From CAYFFV01 sp964342695 (lineage in GTDB: Bacteria > Acidobacteriota > Vicinamibacteria > Vicinamibacterales > UBA8438): a DNA stretch of 64,000 nt. Below, piece after piece: positions 9,226 through 20,863 of this stretch. The number at the start of each line of letters is the position of its first letter. Positions within the stretch are counted from its first letter, which is position 1. The stretch lies in NCBI GenBank assembly GCA_964342695.1, contig CAYFFV010000009.1, positions 28,819-92,818 on the forward strand, read 5' to 3'. The notes under the pieces are model-generated. The model made no database searches. It was not told the DNA's origin and saw only the letters and a program-made list of their open reading frames with translations. A program made the translations under genes and the position numbers.

Positions 9226-9229
9226 GTGC

Positions 9230-9259
9230 TTGCGCCTTGTTGACCCTGAATGGTATAAA
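9230..9259 (+). promoter_or_regulatory. Possible promoter for the atp operon
   Basis: TTGCGC (9230-9235), an 18-bp spacer and TATAAA (9254-9259) form a moderate sigma-70-like match in the gap between parB and atpH. The operon could also be read through from parAB. Confidence 0.3.
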
Positions 9260-9276
9260 TATCTGTTTGGCCAGCA

Positions 9277-9393
9277 ATGAATCACCCTAGACTGGAAGGT
9301 TTTCGCGAGAGGTTGTCTTCTCTAGGTTACAACCGAGAAGCATCTGGTGCTAAAACGGGGGCCAGCCAGTTAGCAAATAAGCGAGTTATCTGA
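9277..9393 (+). CDS. Possible 38-residue upstream ORF before atpH
   Basis: ATG 9277 opens 38 codons that end in TGA at 9391-9393, two bases before the atpH ATG (9396). The peptide begins MNHPRLEGFRERLSSLGY. No strong Shine-Dalgarno precedes it. atpH also lacks an obvious one, so coupling from this ORF to atpH is possible. I do not recognise the peptide, and it may be a chance ORF. Confidence 0.3.
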   Translation: MNHPRLEGFRERLSSLGYNREASGAKTGASQLANKRVI

Positions 9394-9395
9394 CT

Positions 9396-9941
9396 ATGGC
9401 AAATCGCGCTGCCGCGATGCGGTATGCACGGGCATTATTTGAAGTCGCAGAGCAGGAAAATCAACTTGAGACGGTCGGAAGAGAGGTGTGTGAATTTACC
9501 GCTCTAATGACTGAGTATTTAGTGGTTGAAAAAAGCCTGCTCAATCCGGCAATACCGGTTGCTAAAAAGATAGGTATCGTGCAGGCGATTACCGCAAAAG
9601 AGACGACCTCAAAGATTACCACTCGGTTTTTAAATTTATTGGCAGAGCGGAATCGTTTTGGGATCCTACACGAGATTCATAAAGAGTACACAGAACGTTT
9701 GTTGGTTCGCCAAGGAATTCTTCGGGCTCGAATAACCACGGTTTCCCCTTTGTCGGATGAACGCATTAACGACATAGCTAAAAAACTCTCAAGAACATTG
9801 GGTAAAGAAGTCACAGTCGACAATGACGTTAACTCGTTGATGCTTGGGGGAGTGGTGACGCAAATAGGAAGCATGGTTTGGGATGGTAGCGTCTCTCAGC
9901 ATTTGACTCGACTGAGGAAACGCTTTTTGGGCGAGGTATAA
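9396..9941 (+). CDS. atpH: ATP synthase F1 subunit delta
   Basis: A 181-residue OSCP/delta-family protein. It has the family's N-terminal RYARALFEVAEQ motif and a C-terminal segment with LGKEVTVDNDVNSLMLGGVV, the standard end domain of delta. It links the top of F1 to the peripheral stalk. It is the first gene of atpHAGDC; the usual upstream gene atpF (subunit b) is missing here. Confidence 0.94.
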   Translation: MANRAAAMRYARALFEVAEQENQLETVGREVCEFTALMTEYLVVEKSLLNPAIPVAKKIGIVQAITAKETTSKITTRFLNLLAERNRFGILHEIHKEYTERLLVRQGILRARITTVSPLSDERINDIAKKLSRTLGKEVTVDNDVNSLMLGGVVTQIGSMVWDGSVSQHLTRLRKRFLGEV

Positions 9942-9962
9942 CGGGACAGATGAGGTAAAAGG

Positions 9963-11483
9963 ATGGACATCAAGGCTGACGAGATTTCAAAAATTATCAA
10001 GGACCAATTGGGTGATTATTCACTCGACGTTGACGTTGCCGAAGTCGGTACTGTGGTTTCAGTGGGCGACGGTATTGCGAGGTTACACGGCATTGAAGGA
10101 GCGATGGCGACTGAGATGCTGGAATTTCCACATGGAATCTTCGGAATCGCGTTGAATCTTGAAGAGGACGGGGTTGGTGCTGTGCTCCTTGGATCGTCGA
10201 CAGACATCAAAGAGGGTGACACGGTTAAAAGAACAGGCCGAGTAATCTCAGTTCCGGTAGGAGACGCGATGTTGGGACGAGTCGTGAATGCACTTGGACA
10301 GCCGATAGATGGAAAAGGCCCTATTGCTGCTGAACAACAATCTCCTATAGAACGGATTGCTCCTGGTGTTGTGGATCGGCAGCCTGTTGCAGAGCCGATG
10401 CAGACAGGATTAAAGGCCATTGATGGAATGGTTCCAATTGGGCGTGGTCAGCGGGAACTAATTATTGGTGACAGACAAACGGGTAAAACGGCTGTTGCGC
10501 TGGACGCCATCATCAATCAAAAAGGCCTTGGGGTTATTTGTATCTACAACGCGATTGGCCAAAAACAATCGACCATTGCGCAGGTGGTAAAAACCCTGGA
10601 AGATGAAGGAGCTTTAGAGTACACGGTTGTCGTTGCGGCTGCTGCTTCAGATCCGGCTCCCCTTCTGTATATAAGTCCTTATTCTGCTTGCACAATAGGA
10701 GAGTTTTTTAGGGACTCAGGACGGCACGCAGTTTGTATTTATGACGATCTTTCAAAACACGCTCAGGCATATCGCGAAATATCGTTGTTACTTCGAAGAC
10801 CTCCTGGCCGGGAGGCCTTTCCAGGAGATGTTTTCTACCTTCATTCCAGATTATTAGAGAGGGCGGCGAAGTTAAACGACGAACTTGGTGGTGGGTCGTT
10901 GACTGCGTTACCCGTCATTGAAACACAGGCGGGAGATCTTTCTGCTTACATCCCAACAAACGTCATTTCTATTACAGATGGGCAGATTTTCTTGGAATCT
11001 GATCTTTTTCACCAAGGTGTTCGTCCGGCAATTAACGTTGGTCAATCGGTTTCGCGTGTTGGAGGTAATGCTCAAACCAAAGCTATGAAGAAAGTAGCCG
11101 GAACCCTTCGCTTAGATTTGGCGTCGTATCGTGAGTTGCAAGCATTTGCCCAATTCGGTAGTGATCTTGATAAAGCAACCTTGAAACAACTTAATAGAGG
11201 AGAAAGATTAGTTGAACTGTTAAAACAACCACAGTATGCACCGCTAGCGGTTGAGCGACAGGTCGCCATCCTTTTTGCAGGAACGCGGGGTTTTCTTGAC
11301 GAGGTGGAAATAACTGATTTAGCAACATACGAGCATGATCTTTATGAGTTTCTTGAGAATAGACACTCAGAGACAATAACTAAACTTCGCACAGAAAAAG
11401 TATTGGACGAAGAGTCGTTATCGGCGGCGGTTGGTGAATTTACAGAGCAATTTATTTCTGCCCGTAAAGGTGCGGCGGCCTGA
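9963..11483 (+). CDS. atpA: ATP synthase F1 subunit alpha
   Basis: The 506-residue regulatory nucleotide-binding subunit. The P-loop GDRQTGKT is at about residues 169-176, the arginine-finger segment QSVSRVGG is present, and the N-terminal [10 protein letters not shown] is the delta-binding helix. Length and motifs are typical. An AGATGAGGTAAAAGG stretch precedes the ATG. Confidence 0.97.
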   Translation: MDIKADEISKIIKDQLGDYSLDVDVAEVGTVVSVGDGIARLHGIEGAMATEMLEFPHGIFGIALNLEEDGVGAVLLGSSTDIKEGDTVKRTGRVISVPVGDAMLGRVVNALGQPIDGKGPIAAEQQSPIERIAPGVVDRQPVAEPMQTGLKAIDGMVPIGRGQRELIIGDRQTGKTAVALDAIINQKGLGVICIYNAIGQKQSTIAQVVKTLEDEGALEYTVVVAAAASDPAPLLYISPYSACTIGEFFRDSGRHAVCIYDDLSKHAQAYREISLLLRRPPGREAFPGDVFYLHSRLLERAAKLNDELGGGSLTALPVIETQAGDLSAYIPTNVISITDGQIFLESDLFHQGVRPAINVGQSVSRVGGNAQTKAMKKVAGTLRLDLASYRELQAFAQFGSDLDKATLKQLNRGERLVELLKQPQYAPLAVERQVAILFAGTRGFLDEVEITDLATYEHDLYEFLENRHSETITKLRTEKVLDEESLSAAVGEFTEQFISARKGAAA

Positions 11484-11494
11484 GAACCTGAACC

Positions 11495-12349
11495 ATGCCA
11501 TCACTTCTTGATCTTCGAAGACGTATCCGTGCAGTTAAATCGACGCAACAGATTACTAAGGCGATGAAAACCGTTTCCGCTTCAAAATTGCGCAGAGCGC
11601 AAGATCGTGTAATTGCTGCGCGTCCTTATGCGCGACTTATGCAAAGGGTGCTCAGTAGTGTGGCAGCACAGGCTGACCCTGCGACTCATCCTTTACTGGC
11701 GGGACCAGTAAATTCTGATGCGCCAGTTTTGTTGCTTCTGATCACTGCAGATAAGGGACTTTGTGGAAGTTTTAATTCTAGTTTGCTTCGAGAGGCGACG
11801 TCATACTGTGATCGTTCTGATCGAAACGTTTCCATGGGTTTAGTGGGACGAAAAGGACGGGATTTTTTTGTTCGCCGAAACGCGGACGTGCGGTTTGAAG
11901 AAGTCAATATTGCGGGAGGTTTGCAGTACGCTCATGCTGAGGCAGTCGCGAAAGTTGTGATAGATGAGTACACGTCAGGAAAAGCGTCTGGCGTTTCTCT
12001 TATTTACAATGAGTTTAAAAGCGTGATTCAACAACAAGTCGTTGTGAAAGAACTTTTACCCTTACCGAAGGGCGATTTAGATGATGGGGATTCTACGGAA
12101 TATTTGTTTGAGCCATCCCCAGATTTGATTTTGAGAGATCTTTTGCCACAGCATATAGAAACACAGCTTTTTCAGGCGCTACTTGAATCAATCGCGGCTG
12201 AGCATGCTGCACGAATGACAGCAATGGATGCCGCAGTTCGAAATGCTGGTGAAATGATAGATAGCTTAACACTTCATATGAACAAAGTGCGTCAAGCGGC
12301 CATCACACGCGAATTAATAGAGGTGGTTTCAGGAGCAGATGCGCTTTAG
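11495..12349 (+). CDS. atpG: ATP synthase F1 subunit gamma
   Basis: A 284-residue central-stalk subunit. The N-terminal helix carries LRRRIRAVKSTQQITKAMK and the C-terminal helix has HAARMTAMDAAVRNAGEMID, both conserved because they form the rotating coiled coil. It lies 11 nt after atpA. Confidence 0.96.
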   Translation: MPSLLDLRRRIRAVKSTQQITKAMKTVSASKLRRAQDRVIAARPYARLMQRVLSSVAAQADPATHPLLAGPVNSDAPVLLLLITADKGLCGSFNSSLLREATSYCDRSDRNVSMGLVGRKGRDFFVRRNADVRFEEVNIAGGLQYAHAEAVAKVVIDEYTSGKASGVSLIYNEFKSVIQQQVVVKELLPLPKGDLDDGDSTEYLFEPSPDLILRDLLPQHIETQLFQALLESIAAEHAARMTAMDAAVRNAGEMIDSLTLHMNKVRQAAITRELIEVVSGADAL

Positions 12350-12410
12350 GCCGTTAAAGATTTTAGTGGTTTGAGTGCTTTGATAAGGACTAACGATAAG
12401 AAAGACTTGA

Positions 12411-13868
<1,458 letters not shown>

Positions 13869-13888
13869 TTTGTTTTAGGGAAAAATTT

Positions 13889-14305
13889 ATGGCACTGCCG
13901 TCCAACTTGACTCTCGAAGTAGTTACAGCGGAACGATCTCTCGTAAATGAAACCATTGACGAAGCTGAAGTTCCGGGGTCGGATGGTTACTTTGGTGTTC
14001 TGCCTGGGCACACTCCATTTTTGGCAGCCCTGAAGGTGGGTGACCTGTGGTTTAGACAGGGTGAAAAAATAACGCATCTATCCGTTGCTTTTGGTTTTGC
14101 AGAAGTATTACCAGATCGTATTAGGATTCTTGCTAAGAATGCAGAGTTAGCTCAAGAAATTGACGTCAATCGGGCCAAAGAGGCGGAACAGCGCGCACGC
14201 GCACACTTAGGTGCAGAATCAGTTGAGACAGATTTTGATCGCGCCAGTCTGGCTCTTGAAAGGGCTCTCATCCGTTTACGTGTTGCGGCGACAATTGGAT
14301 CGTAA
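13889..14305 (+). CDS. atpC: ATP synthase F1 subunit epsilon
   Basis: A 138-residue protein with the N-terminal beta-sandwich (LTLEVVTAERSLVNETID, PGSDGYFGVLPGHTPFL) and the C-terminal helical hairpin that can inhibit F1. It is the last gene of the atpHAGDC cluster. Confidence 0.94.
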   Translation: MALPSNLTLEVVTAERSLVNETIDEAEVPGSDGYFGVLPGHTPFLAALKVGDLWFRQGEKITHLSVAFGFAEVLPDRIRILAKNAELAQEIDVNRAKEAEQRARAHLGAESVETDFDRASLALERALIRLRVAATIGS

Positions 14306-14311
14306 AGGTTA

Positions 14312-14351
14312 AAAGATTTAATTAGATTCTTTGTATTTTCTATAAATCTTT
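14312..14351 (+). terminator. Weak inverted repeat after atpC
   Basis: The arms aaagattta (14312-14320) and taaatcttt (14343-14351) are perfect complements with a 22-nt T-rich loop. The stem is AT-rich and no clean T-run follows, so termination here is uncertain. Confidence 0.25.
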
Positions 14352-14419
14352 CGAGATGTCAGACGGTATAGCCCAAGATTTTGTAGAGAATAAATGGGCT
14401 GCGAAATGGCGCGGGATCA

Positions 14420-15187
14420 ATGGACATTTTCTGGGCTGCTTGCTCCGACCCCGGTCTTTGTCGTGCACAGAATGAAGATTCTTTTTGTGCACGTCAAGAG
14501 TTGGGTTTATACGTGGTGGCTGATGGTGTTGGTGGTAATGTGGGAGGAGACGTTGCTTCGCAACTTGTTGTGGAAGTAATCACACGAGAAATTCAACAAG
14601 GAATAGTTGCGGGAACTTTCAAGGCCGAACCTAATATTTCTGAAGTACCGAAGCAAATTAATCGAAAGCGTCTCTCCTCAAGCGTTGCAGCTGCGAACAA
14701 GAAAATTTTTGATCATACATCGAGCACGCCAGTTCTTCGAGGTATGGCGACCACCGTGGCGGCCGTCTTGGTAGAGGGGCTTTCTATGGTAGTGGCTCAT
14801 GTTGGTGACAGCCGCGTTTATCTGCATCGAAATGGTCACCTTAGACGATTGACAGACGATCACTCTTGGGTGGCGGAACAGATGCGGGCAGGGGTTCTCT
14901 CTGAAAAGGAGGCCCAAGATCATCCGTTGCGTAATGTTGTTACAAGAGTTTTGTCCGGTGAAAATTCGGTTAATGTTCAGGTTTCAGATTTTGATTTATT
15001 AGAGGGAGACCGAGTACTTTTATGTTCGGATGGTTTATCTTCTGTGCTTTCCGATCCGATTATTTCAACCGTGTTGTCAGAAAAAAAAGAGAGGCAATAT
15101 TTGTGCGACGAATTAGTGCGCCGCGTGAATAATAGTGGCGGTCCTGATAATGTAACTATCGTAATTTTTGACGTTTATGTTAGTTAA
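14420..15187 (+). CDS. PP2C-family serine/threonine protein phosphatase
   Basis: A 255-residue Stp/PrpC-like metal-dependent phosphatase. Metal-binding motifs are in order: SDPGLCRAQNEDS, VVADGVGG, VAHVGDSRVYLHR, CSDGLSSVL and GGPDNVTIVI. It would remove phosphate from Ser/Thr-kinase targets, although no Hanks-type kinase is encoded in the window. Its end overlaps the next gene (exporter permease) by 11 nt, suggesting one transcription unit running through the exporter to mfd. Confidence 0.9.
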   Translation: MDIFWAACSDPGLCRAQNEDSFCARQELGLYVVADGVGGNVGGDVASQLVVEVITREIQQGIVAGTFKAEPNISEVPKQINRKRLSSSVAAANKKIFDHTSSTPVLRGMATTVAAVLVEGLSMVVAHVGDSRVYLHRNGHLRRLTDDHSWVAEQMRAGVLSEKEAQDHPLRNVVTRVLSGENSVNVQVSDFDLLEGDRVLLCSDGLSSVLSDPIISTVLSEKKERQYLCDELVRRVNNSGGPDNVTIVIFDVYVS

Positions 15188-15989
15188 TCTTCGTCGCTTG
15201 TTTCGGTATCGGGGACTTATACAAACGCTGGTTGCTCGTGAACTCAAAGCGAGGTATCGAGGATCTGTGCTTGGATTTTTTTGGTCATTTGCAAATCCCT
15301 TATTGTTGCTGCTTGTCTACACTTTCGTTTTTTCGGTCATTCTTCCTGGCTTTCGAGGAGGAGATCTTGAGCCGTACGCTTTATTCCTTTTTTGTGGTCT
15401 GTTGCCTTGGACATGGTTTTCTTCGGCTCTGCTTGAGTCTTCCAATGTTCTCATCGCGAATGGAAATCTAATTAAGAAAGTGATGTTTCCTGCTGAGATA
15501 TTGCCGATAGTTTCTGTGCTTTCGAATATGTTTCATTTCTTTTTTGCAATACCAGTACTTACGTTATTCCTTTTATTTTATGGTTTAAATGGCCAGCTGC
15601 CAGGAACAATTAATTTCACAGAATTGATTTGGCTTCCAGTTGTTGTGATGGTGCAGTTTTTGTTAACCCTTGGATTCGGATTGATCTTAGCTGCGTTAAC
15701 TGTTCACTTTAGAGATCTCAAGGATTTGCTGGGAAATTTACTTACCTTATGGTTCTTTGCCACACCAATAATCTATCCGATGAGTATGCTCCCTTCGGGC
15801 GGTAAGTTTTTGATGGATCTTAATCCCATGGCCCACCTAGCAATTTCTTATCAAGAAATTCTCTTTTATGATGGGCCTTTTGGCCACTGGAAGTGGTTAA
15901 TTGTTTTGGCTATTCTTGCTGTAGGTTTGACACTTTTGGGATACGCACTTTTCGATCGATTACGTGATTCGTTTGCGGAGGAAGTATGA
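15177..15989 (+). CDS. Polysaccharide ABC exporter, permease (Wzm/TagG type)
   Basis: A 270-residue ABC-2 type permease with six predicted membrane helices. The family motif LVARELKARYRGSVLGFFWS is near the N-terminus, and a conserved WFFATPIIYPMSMLP segment lies near the C-terminus. It forms the channel that exports a lipid-linked glycan with the downstream ATPase. The frame opens at TTG 15168, but ATG 15177 is the better start. No glycosyltransferase genes are nearby, so its substrate is unknown. Confidence 0.88.
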   Translation: MLVNLRRLFRYRGLIQTLVARELKARYRGSVLGFFWSFANPLLLLLVYTFVFSVILPGFRGGDLEPYALFLFCGLLPWTWFSSALLESSNVLIANGNLIKKVMFPAEILPIVSVLSNMFHFFFAIPVLTLFLLFYGLNGQLPGTINFTELIWLPVVVMVQFLLTLGFGLILAALTVHFRDLKDLLGNLLTLWFFATPIIYPMSMLPSGGKFLMDLNPMAHLAISYQEILFYDGPFGHWKWLIVLAILAVGLTLLGYALFDRLRDSFAEEV

Positions 15990-17332
15990 AACCTGCTATC
16001 GAATTGAAAGACGTATCAAAAGTGTACAGGAGGTACGCTTACCGCCGACAGTTTTCAACCTTAAAGAGTGCCCTTCTTCGGGGAAGCCTAGCTAGTGATT
16101 TCAGTCCAGAGGAAACTTTTTCTGCTGTTGATAAGGTTTCATTTCAAGTCACAAAAGGAAGTGCATTTGGCATCGTGGGCCGCAATGGTTCAGGTAAAAG
16201 CACGATGTTGAAACTTATCGCAGGTATTACCAAGCCAACAGCAGGCTTTCTCTCAGTGCAGGGACGTATTTCAGCATTGATCGAGCTGGGGGCAGGTTTT
16301 CATCCAGAAATATCGGGACGCGAGAACGTTTTTATTAATGGGGTTATGCTTGGGTTAACTAAGCGTGAGATTTCGCGCCGATTTGATGAAATCGTGGAAT
16401 TTGCTGAACTTGAAGATTTTATCGATGCACCGGTTAAAACCTATTCATCGGGTATGTATATGCGATTAGGTTTCGCAGTGGCTGTTCATGTGGATCCGGA
16501 TGTTTTGCTGGTTGATGAAGTTTTGGCTGTAGGTGACGAGGGTTTTAGTCTGAAGTGTATTGATAAGTTCTCCGAGTACAAGCGACGCGGCAAGACCATT
16601 GTTCTCGTAACGCATGGCCTGGGCATGGTAGAACGTTTTTGCGACGAAGCTCTTTGGTTGGACGGAGGAGCTCTCCGCGGAATCGGAGATCCACGGCGGG
16701 TTGTTCATGAATATGTAAATGAAATAGGTAAAACGGAGGAACGAGTATTAGCTTTGGGGGACCAAAAAGCTCAGGAGGCGGTTGGCAGTACGGTAAGCGA
16801 AGACATTGAGAAGAACCAAGAGCGTGGTGAAAATATGGTTCCGCGAGAAGAGCCTAAAGATATGTTTCGTGCGGCAGAAGGGCGTTGGGGACCAGGTCCG
16901 GTAAAGATTGTTAAGGTCCTTCTAGAAGGTGACGACGGACGGCGTCATGTTTTTCAATCAGGCGATCGATTCGTGGTCAGGATGCGTATAAATTCCCCAG
17001 AAGAAGTAAAAGATTTTGTTTTTGGAGTCAGTATTTTCAATTCAGAGGGAGTTTGTTGTTACGGGACGAACACTTTTATTGAGGAAATGCAGTCCACTTC
17101 ACTTAGCGGCGATGGTGAGGTTCTATTTTCCATTGATCGTCTTGATCTTGTAGAGGGAACCTATAAGCTTGACGTTGCTACACACAACAGAGACGGTTTT
17201 CAGTACGATTATCATCGTTTATTGTATACATTCCGAGTGAAGTCGAGAACCAAAGACACTGGTATCTATAGACCAGGGCATTCTTGGAGCTTTACTCCGA
17301 ACATCAAATTTGATTCCTCTAAACGGTCCTAA
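15986..17332 (+). CDS. Polysaccharide ABC exporter, ATP-binding protein (Wzt type)
   Basis: A 448-residue ATPase overlapping the permease by 4 nt. The nucleotide-binding domain has Walker A GRNGSGKST, a Wzt-like signature YSSGMYMRLGFA and Walker B VLLVDEVLAVGD. Residues from about 300 onwards form a beta-rich Wzt-C-like domain that in O9a-type systems binds the glycan's capped end. That suggests a modified-end polysaccharide, but this is inference from domain layout. Confidence 0.87.
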   Translation: MKPAIELKDVSKVYRRYAYRRQFSTLKSALLRGSLASDFSPEETFSAVDKVSFQVTKGSAFGIVGRNGSGKSTMLKLIAGITKPTAGFLSVQGRISALIELGAGFHPEISGRENVFINGVMLGLTKREISRRFDEIVEFAELEDFIDAPVKTYSSGMYMRLGFAVAVHVDPDVLLVDEVLAVGDEGFSLKCIDKFSEYKRRGKTIVLVTHGLGMVERFCDEALWLDGGALRGIGDPRRVVHEYVNEIGKTEERVLALGDQKAQEAVGSTVSEDIEKNQERGENMVPREEPKDMFRAAEGRWGPGPVKIVKVLLEGDDGRRHVFQSGDRFVVRMRINSPEEVKDFVFGVSIFNSEGVCCYGTNTFIEEMQSTSLSGDGEVLFSIDRLDLVEGTYKLDVATHNRDGFQYDYHRLLYTFRVKSRTKDTGIYRPGHSWSFTPNIKFDSSKRS

Positions 17333-17339
17333 GGTTTCA

Positions 17340-20300
17340 GTGCTTAAGGGTTCCCGCGAGTCTCTCGAGTTTTCATCGACAACGTTCACTGGTGTGCTGC
17401 AAGAGCAAATCAAAAAGACTCACACTGACGCGGTTCCTCTCGTTACGGGCCTTTCAAATTCTGCGCAGGCTTTTGTGCTGGCTTCCGTTGCACTCAAGTC
17501 TAAGATCTTTGCCGTTATACCTGTGGATTCGGCCTTAGATGAATTCACAGCGGACGTAAGATTTTTTTATGGTGCTTTGGCTGGGCTTTCCGGGGAGACT
17601 CTTGAACAATTGGTCGTACCTTTTCCGTCCCTTGAGACGGATCCATATCGGGCGATCGAGCCTCACTTTAAGGTGACTTCCGATCGTGCTCGAACGTTGA
17701 CTTTAATGAATTCAGGCTCTGCTCGAGTGGTAATCGCTCCCGTTAGAGCAATTTCTTCACGCCTCAGTGCACCGGGGCGTCTAAAGTTGGCCGTAACTGA
17801 GCTCCACGTGGCCGCTGATTTTGCTCTAACCGATTTAATGGATATTCTTGCTGATGGTGGATTTTCTCCTAGCGATCCGGTTGATCAGCATGGTGAGTTC
17901 TGTGTGCGAGGTGGGGTACTAGATTTTTTTCCGGCGGGAGAGGATTATCCGGTTAGAGTCGAATTCCTTGGCGACACCATTGAATCAATTAGGCAGTTTG
18001 ATCCAGAAAGCCAACGTTCAGTTAAGAGTCTAACGAATGTATTAGTGATGCCAACGAGAACCGTGTTTGAGGATGGGGAAGTTTCTGAGCGCAGAGATTC
18101 TTCCATTTTTAATAGGGAGTCAAGTGTATTCGATTATATAGATGACCGGTCAACTTTAATTTATGTTTCTGAGTCGTCCGAGTGTTTTGAGCGTCTTGAA
18201 AAACAACATAATCAAATAGAAAAAAGTTATCAGCTGGCCCTGAATCAGGGAAGAACACCAGATGCGCCTAATTCTTTGTTTTTAAGTCTTAAAGATGTTG
18301 ATAGTTATTTAAGAACGGCTATGCGTTTCGAGAGATTAGGTTACGAGGGCGAACATAATCTTAGGGAAATTATTTGCCAGCCGGTTCTTTCGTTTCATGG
18401 GCGTGTTTCTGACTGGCTGAAAGAGATAAAAGATGGAAGGGAGCGAAGTGAGATTCAAATATTTGTTGCTTCTTCGATAGGAACGCGCCAGAGAATTAGG
18501 GAATTTGTCGAAGAAGCGGGAATTGAGTGCTCTGATGGTGATTCAACTGATGAGGTTTCGGAGGGAACTCAAAAAAAGTTTCTCTTGACCACAGGGCAAT
18601 TATCGAAAGGTTTTAGGTTCAGTGAGACAGGTCTATCCATTTACACAGAGTCAGATCTTTTTGACCAAGAGATCAGGACTTCTCCACGCGTTGCATCAAG
18701 ATCGTTTCTTTCAGACCTTAGGGACTTAAAGGTAGGAGACTACGTAGTTCACGTGGACCACGGAATAGGCAGGTTTGTGGGTCTGAAACAGATGGCAGTG
18801 GCCTCCACAGCTCATGAATTGATGGAGGTCCGTTACGCTGAGGCAGACAAGCTTTTTGTACCTGTACAGCAGCTTGAGCTTATCCAGAAATACACAGGAA
18901 GTTCTCAGCCGACCCTAGATAGACTAGGGAGCACAAGCTGGGAAAAGACGAAGAGTCGCGTACGCAGTAGCGTGCGGGACATGGCTCAGGAATTACTCAG
19001 ATTGTATGCTTCTAGGAGGACAGTCAATGGTTTCTGCTTTTCACCAGATACACATTGGCAGTCAGAGTTTGAAGCTGCGTTTACTCATGATCTCACGGCC
19101 GATCAAAAAACTGCGGTAACAGACATTAAGAAGGATATGGAATCTTCAGCGTCCATGGACCGACTTCTTTGCGGAGATGTTGGCTATGGAAAGACTGAGG
19201 TTGCACTGCGCGCAGCTTTCAAGGCCATTATGGATAGTAAACAGGTTGCCCTGCTGGCGCCAACAACCGTTTTGGCTTTTCAACACTACAAGACGATAGT
19301 TGAAAGGTTTGCTGCTTTTCCAGTTCGAGTTGAGATGGTGAGTCGACTTCGCAGCAGGTCGGCCCAAAAGAAAATTTTGGCTGACTTAGCCACTGGAAAA
19401 ATAGATATCATTGTTGGAACGCACCGTCTCTTATCGAAGGATATTAAATTTCACGATCTTGGTTTGCTTGTTGTTGACGAAGAGCAAAGGTTTGGTGTTG
19501 GCCACAAAGAAAAAATTAAACAAATACAACAGAATCTCGACGTCTTAACTTTGACCGCAACACCAATCCCTAGAACGTTAAACATGTCTTTGATGGGTAT
19601 CCGAGATATGTCGGTAATTGAAACCCCACCGAAAGACCGATTATCGATTCAGACGAATGTAGTGAAATTTGATAAGGAAGTAATAGAACGTGCTATCCGC
19701 ATGGAATTGGATCGCCAGGGACAAATCTATTTTGTACATAATCGGATAGATTCAATCTATGCCATGTGTGATTTGGTTAAGCGACTAGTTCCGGGGCTCA
19801 GGCTAGCGGTTGCCCATGGACAATCAACGGAAATAGAACTAGAACGAGTTATGGTTGGTTTTATTAATCATGAATATGACCTTCTTTTATCTACTACAAT
19901 AATTGAAAACGGGCTCGATATTCCAAATGTCAACACAATAATTATCAATCATGCAGAACGGTACGGACTATCCCAACTGTATCAATTACGGGGAAGGGTG
20001 GGCCGCTCAGATCGACGAGCCTATGCGTACTTTTTAGTGCCCGCAGAAGACCAGCTTTCACAGGTAGCCAATCAACGGTTAGCGGCGATGAAAGAGTTCA
20101 GTACTCTTGGTAGTGGTTTTCGTGTGGCTGCGTTAGACCTAGAAATACGTGGAGCAGGAAATCTACTTGGCGCACAGCAGAGTGGCCATATCGAAGCGAT
20201 AGGTTTTGATATGTACGTGAAATTACTTGAGGAAACTGTACAAGAGTTAAAGGGCGAGAGCGTTAGTGATGTTAAAAAATCGACCGTTAATCTTGGTGTT

Positions 20301-20816
20301 GACCTTCGAATAGATGAAAACTATATTCCTGATACAACTCAGCGACTAAGTGTTTATCGACGGATTGCTGATGCACCTGATGTAGAAATTCTAGAAACCA
20401 TAATTGAGGAACTTTCAGATCGGTATGGCCCCCTGCCTTTCTCAGTTGTCCAATTAGTGGAATACGGAAAAATAAGGGTGCGCTCGAGTCGGCTTGGCAT
20501 CGAATCTATAGATCGAGAGCGTGACATTTTGGTAGTACGATTTGGGGACAATTCCGCCGTTAAGCCGGAGCGCTTAATTGCCTTTGTTCAATCCTGCGCT
20601 GCGGTGACCTTGTCTCCGCCGGCAGTTCTTCGAGTAAACCTTAAAGCGCTCGCTAATAAAAGTGTTGGGGTCTCAAAATCCATCCCGGAAAGTGAAAAAT
20701 CTTCTTGGTGGATTGAACCCAAAAGAAAAAAGTCAAAGAAAGAGCTAGATCACACAGCTACAGAGATTCTTTTTGGTCAGGTCACTGATTTCTTGGATGA
20801 TTTGGGTGCTTTATAA
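17340..20816 (+). CDS. mfd: Transcription-repair coupling factor Mfd
   Basis: An approximately 1158-residue SF2 translocase that removes stalled RNA polymerase and recruits UvrA. It has an N-terminal UvrB-like module, the CarD-like RNAP-interaction domain (VGDYVVHVDHGIGRFVGLK, about 464-482), the P-loop GDVGYGKTEVA (about 610-620), the DEEQRFGV box (about 712), and a C-terminal regulatory domain. The frame opens at TTG 17310 inside wzt. GTG 17340 follows an AAGG at good spacing and starts after the wzt stop, so it is preferred. Confidence 0.96.
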   Translation: MLKGSRESLEFSSTTFTGVLQEQIKKTHTDAVPLVTGLSNSAQAFVLASVALKSKIFAVIPVDSALDEFTADVRFFYGALAGLSGETLEQLVVPFPSLETDPYRAIEPHFKVTSDRARTLTLMNSGSARVVIAPVRAISSRLSAPGRLKLAVTELHVAADFALTDLMDILADGGFSPSDPVDQHGEFCVRGGVLDFFPAGEDYPVRVEFLGDTIESIRQFDPESQRSVKSLTNVLVMPTRTVFEDGEVSERRDSSIFNRESSVFDYIDDRSTLIYVSESSECFERLEKQHNQIEKSYQLALNQGRTPDAPNSLFLSLKDVDSYLRTAMRFERLGYEGEHNLREIICQPVLSFHGRVSDWLKEIKDGRERSEIQIFVASSIGTRQRIREFVEEAGIECSDGDSTDEVSEGTQKKFLLTTGQLSKGFRFSETGLSIYTESDLFDQEIRTSPRVASRSFLSDLRDLKVGDYVVHVDHGIGRFVGLKQMAVASTAHELMEVRYAEADKLFVPVQQLELIQKYTGSSQPTLDRLGSTSWEKTKSRVRSSVRDMAQELLRLYASRRTVNGFCFSPDTHWQSEFEAAFTHDLTADQKTAVTDIKKDMESSASMDRLLCGDVGYGKTEVALRAAFKAIMDSKQVALLAPTTVLAFQHYKTIVERFAAFPVRVEMVSRLRSRSAQKKILADLATGKIDIIVGTHRLLSKDIKFHDLGLLVVDEEQRFGVGHKEKIKQIQQNLDVLTLTATPIPRTLNMSLMGIRDMSVIETPPKDRLSIQTNVVKFDKEVIERAIRMELDRQGQIYFVHNRIDSIYAMCDLVKRLVPGLRLAVAHGQSTEIELERVMVGFINHEYDLLLSTTIIENGLDIPNVNTIIINHAERYGLSQLYQLRGRVGRSDRRAYAYFLVPAEDQLSQVANQRLAAMKEFSTLGSGFRVAALDLEIRGAGNLLGAQQSGHIEAIGFDMYVKLLEETVQELKGESVSDVKKSTVNLGVDLRIDENYIPDTTQRLSVYRRIADAPDVEILETIIEELSDRYGPLPFSVVQLVEYGKIRVRSSRLGIESIDRERDILVVRFGDNSAVKPERLIAFVQSCAAVTLSPPAVLRVNLKALANKSVGVSKSIPESEKSSWWIEPKRKKSKKELDHTATEILFGQVTDFLDDLGAL

Positions 20817-20863
20817 AAGAAGAGCTAGAATTTATCGATAGACAGCCTTAACGGAGTTTCATT

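Noticed and set aside
18745..18760. parS-like CACGTG stretch inside mfd
   Set aside because: It differs from the consensus at several conserved positions and is explained by the codons for the conserved VVHVDHG segment.
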